Shown: positions 16,152 through 23,923 of the stretch, one piece after another
How positions within the stretch are numbered: position 1 is the stretch's first letter
Layout: the number at the start of each line of letters is the position of its first letter
Origin: Streptomyces sp. 135
GTDB lineage: Bacteria; Actinomycetota; Actinomycetes; Streptomycetales; Streptomycetaceae
Direction of reading: 5' to 3'
NCBI RefSeq assembly: GCF_020026305.1
Contig: NZ_CP075691.1
Location: forward strand, 4,402,001-4,466,000
DNA length: 64,000 bases
The notes under the pieces: generated by a model
What the model was told of the DNA's origin: nothing
The model's input: the letters and a program-made list of their open reading frames with translations, nothing else
The model's database searches: none
Program-made: the position numbers and the translations under genes

Positions 16152-16902
16152 CGGTGCCGTGCGCGCCTGGCGCGGGCTCGCCGACACCTCCGTGCTGCTC
16201 GACGGCTTCCATGCGATCAAGCACGCGCTGCGGTTCGACGCGCGGGTGCCGGTCGCGCTGACCGTCGACCGGGCCGGTGCGCTCGCCCTCGCTGACGAAC
16301 TGGCGCCCGATGTGAGGGCCGCGCTGGACGCGCTTCTGGTGGAGGTCCCCGAGGAGCGGCTGCGCGCGCTGGTGCCCCGTCTGCACCCCACCGCGATGGC
16401 CGCCTTGGCGGTACGTCCCTCGCGGGCGGCCAACCTCGAAGCGCTGGCGCGCATGCCGAGGCCCGCGCCGGTCGTGGTGCTCGACGACCCCCGCAATCTC
16501 GGCAACGCCGGGGCGGTGATCCGGCTCGCCGCCGGGTTCGGCGCGACCGGTGTGGTCACGACCGGGACGCTCGACCCCTGGCACCCCACGGTCGTACGCG
16601 GCGGGGCCGGCCTGCACTTCGCGACGGCCGTGGAGCGGATGGAGGCCGCCGAGCTGCCGCCGGGGCCGGTGTTCGCGCTCGACGCGGAGGGCGTGGACAT
16701 CCGGGGGCTGGAGCTCCCGGACGATGCCGTGCTCGCCTTCGGGTCCGAGCGCAGCGGTCTGTCGGCCGCCCTGCGCGAACGGGCCGATCACCTGGTGTCC
16801 CTGCCGATGCGGCCGCAGGTCTCCAGCTACAACCTGGCGACGAGCGTCGGCATGGCGCTCTTCCACTGGTCGGCGGGCAGGCCTCCGGGCCTGGAGGCCT
16901 GA
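16123..16902 (+). CDS. TrmH/SpoU-family RNA 2'-O-methyltransferase
   Basis: 259 residues. The SPOUT knot motifs are clear: LDDPRNLGNAGAVIRLAAGFG (motif 1), AFGSERSGLSAAL (motif 2) and LPMRPQVSSYNLATSVGMALFHW (motif 3, SAM binding). The N-terminal part resembles the substrate-binding domain of tRNA/rRNA 2'-O-methyltransferases. The exact target nucleotide cannot be told. Start ATG 16123 is coupled to the relay ORF; it ends shortly before the convergent paaN. Confidence 0.9.
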   Translation: MTRTDAAGPDGAVRAWRGLADTSVLLDGFHAIKHALRFDARVPVALTVDRAGALALADELAPDVRAALDALLVEVPEERLRALVPRLHPTAMAALAVRPSRAANLEALARMPRPAPVVVLDDPRNLGNAGAVIRLAAGFGATGVVTTGTLDPWHPTVVRGGAGLHFATAVERMEAAELPPGPVFALDAEGVDIRGLELPDDAVLAFGSERSGLSAALRERADHLVSLPMRPQVSSYNLATSVGMALFHWSAGRPPGLEA

Positions 16903-16929
16903 ACCCGCCGAGCCCGTCCCGCGCGCGGG

Positions 16930-18621
16930 TCACGCGTCCTTGCGGATCTCCACCACGCGGAAGCGGTTGGCGACGAACGCGCCGTCGCACAGCGCGGCGT
17001 TCGCCGCGGGGTTGCCGCCCGAGCCGTGGAAGTCCGAGAACGCCGCCGTCTGGTTCACATAGACGCCGCCCGTGAGGTTCAGGGACAGCTGGGCGCACTC
17101 CTCCAGGCAGGTCTCCTCGACGGCCGCGGAGACCTCTTCCGAGGTGGTGTACGCCCCGACGGTCATCGCTCCCTTCTCACGCACCGTGCGGCGCAGCAGC
17201 TCCACCGCGTCCGCCGCCGAGTCGACCGCGACCGCGAAGGAGACGGGGCCGAAGCACTCGCTGAGGTACGCCGCCTCGGCGTCCGGCTTCGCACCGTCCA
17301 GCTTGACGATCACCGGAGTACGCACCACGGCGTCGGGAAATTCGGGATTCGTGATCTGCCGTGACGGCAGAGCCACCTCGCCGAGCCCGGCGGCGGCGTC
17401 CAGGCGGCTCCGCACGTCGGGGTTGACCAGCGCGCCCAGGATGCCGTTCGCCCGGGCGTCGTCGCCGAGCAGGCCGTTCACCGAAGCGGCGAGGTCGGCC
17501 ACCACCTCGTCGTACGACTTGGCTCCGGCGTCCGTACGGATGCCGTCACGCGGGATGAGGAGGTTCTGCGGGGTGGTGCACATCTGGCCGCTGTAGAGGG
17601 ACAGGGAGAAGGCGAGGTTGGCCAGCATTCCCTTGTAGTCGTCCGTCGAGTCGACGAGGACGGTGTTGACCCCGGCCTTTTCCGTGTAGACCTGCGCCTG
17701 GCGGGCGTTGGTCTCCAGCCAGTCGCCGAAGGACGACGAGCCCGTGTAGTCGATGATCTTGATCTCGGGGCGCACGGCGAGCGTCTTGGCGATGCCCTCG
17801 CCGGGCCGCTCGGCGGCCAGGCAGACCAGGTTCGGGTCGAAGCCGGCCTCCGCGAGGACCTCGCGGGCGATCCGCACCGTGAGCGCGAGGGGGAGCACCG
17901 CGCGCGGGTGGGGCTTGACCAGGACGGGGTTGCCGGTCGCGAGCGAGGCGAAGAGGCCCGGGTAGCCGTTCCACGTCGGGAAGGTGTTGCAGCCGATCAG
18001 GAGCGAGAGGCCGCGCGCCACCGGCGTGAACCGCTTGGTCATCGCGAGAGGGTCACGCTTGCCCTGGGGCTTGTGCCACTCGGCCGTGTCGGGGGTGCGG
18101 GCCTGCTCGACGTAGGCATACGCGATCGCTTCCAGGCCGCGGTCCTGGGCGTGCGGGCCACCCGCCTGGAAGGCCATCATGAAGGCCTGGCCGCTGGTGT
18201 GCATGACCGCGTGCGCGAACTCGTGCGTACGGGCGCTGATCCGGGCCAGGATCTCCAGGCTGACCATCGCCCGCGCTTCCGCGCCCGCGTCGCGCCAGGC
18301 GCGCATCCCGGCGCGCATGGCGGGCAGCAGGGTGTCGATGTCGGGGTGGGGATACGTGATCCCCAACTCCGGGCCGTACGGCGAGACTTCCCCGCCCACC
18401 CAGTCGTCCGTGCCGGGCTGGTCCAGGTCGAAGCGGGTGCCCCGGAGGGCGTCGAAGGCGGCTTTGCCCTCGGGCAGGCTCAGGCTGCCGTCCTCCCCGT
18501 ACGCCTTCGGGTGCTCGGGGTGCGGGGACCAGTAGGCGCGCGTCCGGATCGTCTCCAGCGCCTGGTCGAGGGTGGGCCGGTGCTTGGCGATCAGCTGGTG
18601 CGCGGTGAGTTCGGCGGCCAT
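16930..18621 (-). CDS. paaN: Phenylacetate degradation aldehyde dehydrogenase PaaN
   Basis: 563 residues of the PaaN aldehyde dehydrogenase family, proposed to oxidise the ring-opened semialdehyde. The nucleophile Cys lies in YSGQMCTTPQN; KPHPRAVLPLAL and YTGSSSFGDW are NAD(P)-site segments, and the C-terminal FHGSGGNPAANAALCDGAFVANRF is typical of the family. It lacks the C-terminal MaoC hydratase domain of PaaZ, so hydrolysis needs another protein. ATG 18621 is preceded by GAGGAG about 11 bases upstream. Divergent from paaH, with a shared operator. Confidence 0.92.
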   Translation of the reverse strand: MAAELTAHQLIAKHRPTLDQALETIRTRAYWSPHPEHPKAYGEDGSLSLPEGKAAFDALRGTRFDLDQPGTDDWVGGEVSPYGPELGITYPHPDIDTLLPAMRAGMRAWRDAGAEARAMVSLEILARISARTHEFAHAVMHTSGQAFMMAFQAGGPHAQDRGLEAIAYAYVEQARTPDTAEWHKPQGKRDPLAMTKRFTPVARGLSLLIGCNTFPTWNGYPGLFASLATGNPVLVKPHPRAVLPLALTVRIAREVLAEAGFDPNLVCLAAERPGEGIAKTLAVRPEIKIIDYTGSSSFGDWLETNARQAQVYTEKAGVNTVLVDSTDDYKGMLANLAFSLSLYSGQMCTTPQNLLIPRDGIRTDAGAKSYDEVVADLAASVNGLLGDDARANGILGALVNPDVRSRLDAAAGLGEVALPSRQITNPEFPDAVVRTPVIVKLDGAKPDAEAAYLSECFGPVSFAVAVDSAADAVELLRRTVREKGAMTVGAYTTSEEVSAAVEETCLEECAQLSLNLTGGVYVNQTAAFSDFHGSGGNPAANAALCDGAFVANRFRVVEIRKDA

Positions 18622-18711
18622 GACAGGACCAACTCCTCGTCGGTCAGCTCTCCATCGAGCTGGCGAGTGGGCGGGAACAGTGGGCAGGGACTGGCTGACA
18701 GAGCTAGAGTA

Positions 18712-18725
18712 ACCGAACGATCGGT
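18712..18725. promoter_or_regulatory. TetR-type operator between paaN and paaH
   Basis: ACCGAACGATCGGT, the exact reverse complement of the 13743 site. It lies 91 bp upstream of paaN and 138 bp upstream of paaH. Confidence 0.65.
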
Positions 18726-18749
18726 CGGGACAAGAGGGTCCGCCAAACC

Positions 18750-18758
18750 TGTGGACAA
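18750..18758. promoter_or_regulatory. DnaA-box-like TGTGGACAA
   Basis: Reverse complement of TTGTCCACA, the form favoured in Streptomyces oriC. It sits in CCTGTGGACAACTTC, 23 bp from the operator at 18712. Confidence 0.45.
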
Positions 18759-18862
18759 CTTCTCCGCGGCCACTCAGAACCCTCGGGGGCCACCACCCCG
18801 AACCCTCCGGGACCACCACCCCGGACCCGTCGGCCGACGGACCGTGCGGGAGGATCGCGAAC

Positions 18863-20374
18863 ATGACAGCACTCGAGCTCAGCAGCGCCGTTGCCGTGGT
18901 CGGCACCGGAACCATGGGGCAGGGCATCGCACAGGTCGCCCTGGTGGCCGGCCACCCCGTGCGGCTGTACGACGCGGCCCCCGGCAGGGCCAAGGACGCG
19001 GCCGACGCGATCGGCGCCCGCCTGGACCGGCTCGTCGAGAAGGGCAGGCTCACGGCCGAGGACCGCGCGGCCGCGGCCGCCCGGCTCACGCCCGCCGAGA
19101 GCCTCGCCGAGCTGGCCGGTTGCGGCCTCGTCGTCGAGGCGGTGCTGGAGCAACTGGACGTCAAGCAGCGGCTGTTCCAGGACCTGGAAGGCGTCGTCGC
19201 CGAGGACTGTCTGCTGGCCACCAACACCTCCTCCCTCTCCGTGACCGCCATCGCGGGCGCCCTGCGCGCGCCGGGCCGCTTCGTGGGCCTGCACTTCTTC
19301 AACCCGGCGCCGCTGCTCCCCCTCGTGGAGGTGGTCAGCGGCTTCGCGACCGACGAGCGGGCGGCCACGCGCGCGTACGAGACCGCGAAGGCCTGGGGCA
19401 AGACACCCGTGCGCTGCGCGGACACCCCGGGCTTCATCGTCAACCGTGTGGCCAGGCCCTTCTACGCCGAGGCCCTGCGCCTGTACGAGGAGCGGGTCGC
19501 CGACCCGGCCACCATCGACGCGGTGCTGCGCGAGTGCGGCGGCTTCAAGATGGGCCCCTTCGAACTCACCGACCTCATCGGCCAGGACGTCAACGAAGCG
19601 GTCACGCGCTCGGTGTGGGAGTCGTTCTTCCAGGACCCCAAGTTCACGCCCTCGCTCGCGCAGCGCCGGCTCGTCGAGTCACGCCGTCTCGGCCGCAAAT
19701 CGGGCCAGGGCTGGTACGCGTACGGGGACGGCGCCCCGCGCGCGGAGCCGCACACCGCCGGGCCCGAGCGGGCTCCGGAGTCCGTCACCGTCCACGGGGA
19801 CCTCTTCGCGGCGGACGGTCTGCTCGGCCTCATGCGGGAAGCCGGCATCCGGGTCGGGCACGGGAAGGACACCCCTAGCTACCCCGGCTCCATCGAGCTG
19901 CCCGGAGGCGCACGGCTCGAACTGGCCGACGGGATGTCCCCCGACGCCGCGGCGGAGCCCACGATCCACTTCGATCTCGCGCTCGACTACCGGGCGGCGA
20001 CGCGCATCGCCCTGGCCCCGTCGAGCCGGGTGGGCGAACCGGCCCTCAAGGAGGCGATCGGTCTCTTCCAGGCGCTCGGCAAGAAGGTCAGCGTCATCGG
20101 CCCCGCTCCGGGAATGATCGTCGCCCGCACGGTGTGGATGCTCGTGGACTTCGCCCTGGACGCCGTGGGGCGCGAGGTGGCGGGCGCCGAGGACGTCGAC
20201 ACCGCCATGCGCCTTGGCGTCAACTACCCGCTCGGCCCGGTCGAATGGGGCCGCCGCCTCACCGCGTACCGCGTGGCCGAGGCGCTGGACCTTCTGCACG
20301 GCGAGTACCCCACCGGGCGTTACGCGCCCTCCCAGGCACTGCGGCGCCAGGCCGTGCGAGAGGAGTACTCATGA
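18863..20374 (+). CDS. paaH: 3-hydroxyacyl-CoA dehydrogenase PaaH
   Basis: 503 residues, NAD-dependent oxidation of a 3-hydroxyacyl-CoA in the lower phenylacetate pathway. VAVVGTGTMGQGIAQVALVAGH is the Rossmann motif; HFFNPAPLLPLVEVV contains the catalytic His, and DTPGFIVNRVARPFY is the dimer-domain signature. The C-terminal domain is duplicated (GMIVARTVWMLVDFALDAVGREV), as usual for PaaH/PaaC-type enzymes. GGAGG lies nine to ten bases before the ATG. The stop overlaps the start of the TetR gene (ATGA). Confidence 0.93.
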   Translation: MTALELSSAVAVVGTGTMGQGIAQVALVAGHPVRLYDAAPGRAKDAADAIGARLDRLVEKGRLTAEDRAAAAARLTPAESLAELAGCGLVVEAVLEQLDVKQRLFQDLEGVVAEDCLLATNTSSLSVTAIAGALRAPGRFVGLHFFNPAPLLPLVEVVSGFATDERAATRAYETAKAWGKTPVRCADTPGFIVNRVARPFYAEALRLYEERVADPATIDAVLRECGGFKMGPFELTDLIGQDVNEAVTRSVWESFFQDPKFTPSLAQRRLVESRRLGRKSGQGWYAYGDGAPRAEPHTAGPERAPESVTVHGDLFAADGLLGLMREAGIRVGHGKDTPSYPGSIELPGGARLELADGMSPDAAAEPTIHFDLALDYRAATRIALAPSSRVGEPALKEAIGLFQALGKKVSVIGPAPGMIVARTVWMLVDFALDAVGREVAGAEDVDTAMRLGVNYPLGPVEWGRRLTAYRVAEALDLLHGEYPTGRYAPSQALRRQAVREEYS

Positions 20375-20964
20375 CCACCGCCCGACGGGACACGTACACC
20401 CCCGAGACGCTGCTGGGCGTCGCCGTGCGGGTCTTCAACGAGCGCGGCTACGACGGCACGTCCATGGAGCACCTCTCCAAGGCGGCCGGCATCTCCAAGT
20501 CGTCGATCTACCACCACGTGACGGGCAAGGAGGAGCTGCTGCGCCGCGCGGTGAGCCGGGCGATCGACGGCCTCTTCGGGATCCTCGCCGAGGAGCACGC
20601 GCGCGTGGGCAGCGCCGTGGCGCGCCTGGAGTACGTCACGCGCCGCACGGTGGAGGTCCTGGTCGCCGAGCTGCCCTACGTGACGCTGCTGCTGCGGGTG
20701 CGCGGCAACACGGACACCGAACGGTGGGCCCTGGAGCGGCGCAGGGAGTTCGACCAGCAGGTTGCCGAGCTGCTCAAGGAGGCCGTCGCGGACGGCGACC
20801 TGCGCTCCGACGTCGAGCTGCGCCTCGCCACCCGGCTGCTCTTCGGGATGATCAACTCCATCGTGGAGTGGTACCGCCCGGAGATCCGGGGCGCGGCCAA
20901 CGGCTCGCAGATCGCCGACGCCGTCGTGCAGCTGGCCTTCGCGGGGCTGCGCACCGACCGCTGA
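20371..20964 (+). CDS. TetR-family regulator of phenylacetate genes (PaaR-like)
   Basis: 197 residues. N-terminal helix-turn-helix (TSMEHLSKAAGISKSSIYHHVTGKEELL), then a TetR ligand domain. It is translationally coupled to paaH, so it is produced with the pathway it probably represses; the likely effector is phenylacetyl-CoA. Candidate operators are the ACCGA-n4-TCGGT boxes at 13743, 18712 and 21667. Ends four bases from the convergent bkdR stop. Confidence 0.85.
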   Translation: MTTARRDTYTPETLLGVAVRVFNERGYDGTSMEHLSKAAGISKSSIYHHVTGKEELLRRAVSRAIDGLFGILAEEHARVGSAVARLEYVTRRTVEVLVAELPYVTLLLRVRGNTDTERWALERRREFDQQVAELLKEAVADGDLRSDVELRLATRLLFGMINSIVEWYRPEIRGAANGSQIADAVVQLAFAGLRTDR

Positions 20965-20968
20965 GCGC

Positions 20969-21565
20969 TCATTGACGGGGCGCTGAACCGCCGGGTTCGG
21001 CGCTGACGGTGCTCTCCAGGTCGTCCTCCTCGAAGACCAGCAACGTACGCGTGCTGAGGACTTCGGGGATGGACTGGAGCCGGGTGAGCACCAGTTCCCG
21101 CAGGGCGCGGTTGTCCGGCGTGTGGACCAGGAGCAGGACGTCGAAGTCGCCGCTGACCAGCGCGATGTGGGAGGCCCCGGGCAGCGCGCGCAGATGCTCG
21201 CGCACCGTGCGCCAGGTGTTCTGGACGATCTTGAGCGTGATGTACGCGGAGGCGCCCTGCCCGGCGCGCTCGTGGTTGATCCGCGCCCCGAAGCCCCGGA
21301 TGACGCCGTCGTCGATCAGGCGGTTGATGCGCGCGTACGCGTTGGCCCGCGACACATGGACCCGTTCGGCCACGGAACGTATCGAGGCGCGACCGTCCGT
21401 GTGCAGGATCTGGAGGATGTCGCGGTCGATGGCGTCCAAGGGCCGGGGCTCTGCGAGCCGGGGCTCCGGAGCCCTTGATTCCGGTACTCGGGGCTCCGGT
21501 GGATCGGGCACTCGGGGCTCCGGCCGGTCGTCGGCATGCTGGTCGGCCATTCGTTCAGATGCCAT
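20969..21565 (-). CDS. bkdR: AsnC/Lrp-family regulator BkdR
   Basis: 198 residues. A repetitive Pro/Glu/Arg N-terminal extension (PEPRVPD, PEPRVPE, PEPRLAE) of about 50 residues precedes the Lrp core: winged helix (LDAIDRDILQILHTDGRASIRSVAERVHVSRANAYARINRL) and RAM effector domain. An Lrp-type BkdR next to the BCDH genes is known in S. coelicolor to control them. ATG 21565 has GGGGGG just upstream. Divergent from bkdA; the shared region holds a perfect 12-bp inverted repeat. Confidence 0.88.
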   Translation of the reverse strand: MASERMADQHADDRPEPRVPDPPEPRVPESRAPEPRLAEPRPLDAIDRDILQILHTDGRASIRSVAERVHVSRANAYARINRLIDDGVIRGFGARINHERAGQGASAYITLKIVQNTWRTVREHLRALPGASHIALVSGDFDVLLLVHTPDNRALRELVLTRLQSIPEVLSTRTLLVFEEDDLESTVSAEPGGSAPRQ

Positions 21566-21604
21566 GTCCCCCCGCCTCCCTACCATGGACGTACTGCATC
21601 CATC

Positions 21605-21638
21605 CCAGGCTGTGGAGAACCGTTTGTCCACAGCCTGG
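21605..21638. promoter_or_regulatory. Perfect 12-bp dyad between bkdR and bkdA
   Basis: CCAGGCTGTGGA (21605-21616) and its exact complement (21627-21638) flank GAACCGTTTG. It is 40 bp from the bkdR start and 118 bp from bkdA, a good place for autoregulation by BkdR. The right arm also contains TTGTCCACA (21624-21632), the same DnaA-box-like word found elsewhere in the window. Confidence 0.6.
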
Positions 21639-21666
21639 AGGTGCCTGTAGCCAAAATGTGCCGACG

Positions 21667-21680
21667 ACCGAACAATCGGT
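21667..21680. promoter_or_regulatory. TetR-type operator in front of first bkd cluster
   Basis: ACCGAACAATCGGT, one base different from the 18712 site, with both arms intact. It is 76 bp upstream of the bkdA ATG, so the paa repressor could act on the BCDH operon. Confidence 0.55.
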
Positions 21681-21755
21681 AGGTGAGGCGCCTCACACCG
21701 CTGCGCCTCTTTTGCCGCTCCCACGAGGAGTCCGCTTCCACCAGGAGGTGCCGTG

Positions 21756-22910
21756 ATGACGGTCATGGAGCAGCGGGGCGCCTACCGGCCCACCCCGCCC
21801 CCCGCTTGGCAGCCCAGGACCGATCCGGCGCCGCTGCTGCCGGACGCGGAGCCTTACCGCGTCCTCGGCACCGAGGCCGCCGCGAAGGCCGATCCGGGGC
21901 TCCTGCGCCGCCTCTACGCCGAGCTGGTGCGAGGCCGCCGCTACAACACCCAGGCGACCGCGCTGACCAAGCAGGGCAGGCTCGCGGTCTACCCCTCCAG
22001 CACCGGGCAGGAGGCCTGCGAGGTGGCCGCCGCGCTGGCCCTGAAGGAGCGGGACTGGCTCTTCCCCAGCTACCGGGACACCCTCGCGGTGGTCGCCCGC
22101 GGTCTCGACCCCGTGAGCGCCCTGACGCTGCTGCGCGGTGACTGGCACACCGGATACGACCCGCGCGAGCACCGCGTCGCACCCCTGTGCACCCCGCTGG
22201 CCACGCAGCTGCCGCACGCCGTGGGCCTCGCGCACGCCGCCCGGCTCAAGGGCGACGACGTGGTGGCGCTCGCCATGGTCGGAGACGGCGGCACCAGCGA
22301 GGGCGACTTCCACGAGGCGCTGAACTTCGCCGCCGTGTGGCAGGCCCCGGTGGTCTTCCTCGTGCAGAACAACGGCTTCGCGATCTCCGTGCCGCTCGCC
22401 AAGCAGACCGCGGCCCCGTCCCTCGCCCACAAGGCCGTCGGCTACGGCATGCCGGGCCGCCTGGTGGACGGCAACGACGCGGCGGCGATGCACGAGGTCC
22501 TGAGCGAAGCGGTCGCCCGCGCGCGGGAGGGCGGCGGCCCGACGCTCGTGGAGGCGGTCACCTACCGCATGGAAGCCCACACGAACGCCGACGACGCCAC
22601 GCGGTACCGCCGCGACGCCGAGGTCGACGCCTGGCGTGACCACGACCCGATCCTGCTCCTGGAGCGAGAGCTGACGGAGCGTGGACTGCTGGACGACGAC
22701 ATCAGGCGGCAGGTGGCGCAGGACGCCGAGACCATGGCCGCCGACCTGCGCGAACGCATGAACCAGGACCCCCTGCTCGACCCCATGGACCTCTTCACGC
22801 ACGTCTACGCCGAGCAGACCTCGCACCTGCGGGAGCAGGCGGCGCAGTTGCGCGCGGAGCTGGCAGCGGCCTCGGAAGAGGCGGACGCATCGGAGGGTGA
22901 GACGCGATGA
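21756..22910 (+). CDS. bkdA: Branched-chain keto-acid dehydrogenase E1 alpha (cluster 1)
   Basis: 384 residues. Thiamine-diphosphate-dependent decarboxylation of branched 2-oxo acids, as heterotetramer with E1 beta. The ThDP motif begins VGDGGTSEGDFHEALNFAA and ends QNNGFAIS. YPSSTGQEACEVAAALAL and THRMEAHTNADDATRY-like (here TYRMEAHTNADDATRY) segments are typical. AGGAGG at 21743 fits ATG 21756 (7-base spacing) better than GTG 21753. The C-terminus is a charged helix. Overlaps E1 beta (ATGA). Confidence 0.94.
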   Translation: MTVMEQRGAYRPTPPPAWQPRTDPAPLLPDAEPYRVLGTEAAAKADPGLLRRLYAELVRGRRYNTQATALTKQGRLAVYPSSTGQEACEVAAALALKERDWLFPSYRDTLAVVARGLDPVSALTLLRGDWHTGYDPREHRVAPLCTPLATQLPHAVGLAHAARLKGDDVVALAMVGDGGTSEGDFHEALNFAAVWQAPVVFLVQNNGFAISVPLAKQTAAPSLAHKAVGYGMPGRLVDGNDAAAMHEVLSEAVARAREGGGPTLVEAVTYRMEAHTNADDATRYRRDAEVDAWRDHDPILLLERELTERGLLDDDIRRQVAQDAETMAADLRERMNQDPLLDPMDLFTHVYAEQTSHLREQAAQLRAELAAASEEADASEGETR

Positions 22911-23923
22911 CCACGGTCGCGGCGAAGCCGGCCACCAAACCGGCCACCATGGCGCAGGCGCTCGGAAGGGCGCTGCGCGACTCCATGGCCGAGGATCCCT
23001 CGGTGCACGTCCTCGGGGAGGACGTCGGCGCGCTCGGCGGCGTCTTCCGGGTCACCGACGGGCTCGCCGAGGAGTTCGGCGAGGACCGCTGTACGGACAC
23101 GCCGCTGGCCGAGGCGGGCATCCTCGGCACGGCGGTCGGCATGGCCATGTACGGCCTGCGGCCGGTCGTCGAGATGCAGTTCGACGCCTTCGCCTACCCC
23201 GCCTTCGAGCAGCTGATCTCGCATGTGGCGCGGATGCGCAACCGCACCAGGGGCGCGATGCCGATGCCCATCACCGTGCGCGTGCCCTACGGGGGCGGGA
23301 TCGGCGGCGTCGAGCACCACAGCGACTCCTCCGAGGCGTACTACATGGCGACTCCGGGGCTCCATGTCGTCACGCCCGCCACGGTCGCCGACGCCTACGG
23401 CCTGCTGCGGGCCTCCATCGCCTCCGACGACCCGGTCGTCTTCCTGGAGCCGAAGCGGCTGTACTGGTCCAAGGCCGACTGGAATCCGGACGCCCCGCAG
23501 GCCGTCGAACCGATCGGGCGCGCGGTGGTGCGGCGCCCCGGGCGCAGCGCCACGCTCATCACGTACGGCCCGTCCCTGCCCGTCTGCCTGGAGGCGGCCG
23601 AGGCCGCGCGCGCCGAGGGCTGGGGCCTCGAAGTGGTCGACCTGCGCTCGCTGGTGCCCTTCGACGACGAGACGGTCGCCGCGTCCGTACGACGCACGGG
23701 GCGCGCGGTCGTCGTGCACGAGTCGGGCGGCTTCGGCGGACCCGGCGGGGAGATCGCCGCGCGGGTCACCGAGCGGTGCTTCCATCACCTGGAGGCGCCT
23801 GTGCTGCGGGTCGCGGGGTTCGACATCCCGTATCCGCCACCGATGCTGGAGAAGCACCACCTGCCGGGCGTGGACCGGATCCTGGACGCGGTCGCGCGGT
23901 TGCAGTGGGAGGCGGAGAACTGA
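22907..23923 (+). CDS. bkdB: Branched-chain keto-acid dehydrogenase E1 beta (cluster 1)
   Basis: 338 residues. Transketolase pyrimidine-binding domain (GEDVGALGGVFRVTDGL, TPLAEAGILGTAVGMA, PYGGGIGGVEHHSDSSEAYY) and a C-terminal transketolase domain (SLVPFDDETVAASVRRTGRAVVVHE). Pairs with bkdA for E1 activity. Starts at ATG 22907 inside the E1 alpha end and its stop overlaps the E2 start. Confidence 0.95.
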   Translation: MTTVAAKPATKPATMAQALGRALRDSMAEDPSVHVLGEDVGALGGVFRVTDGLAEEFGEDRCTDTPLAEAGILGTAVGMAMYGLRPVVEMQFDAFAYPAFEQLISHVARMRNRTRGAMPMPITVRVPYGGGIGGVEHHSDSSEAYYMATPGLHVVTPATVADAYGLLRASIASDDPVVFLEPKRLYWSKADWNPDAPQAVEPIGRAVVRRPGRSATLITYGPSLPVCLEAAEAARAEGWGLEVVDLRSLVPFDDETVAASVRRTGRAVVVHESGGFGGPGGEIAARVTERCFHHLEAPVLRVAGFDIPYPPPMLEKHHLPGVDRILDAVARLQWEAEN

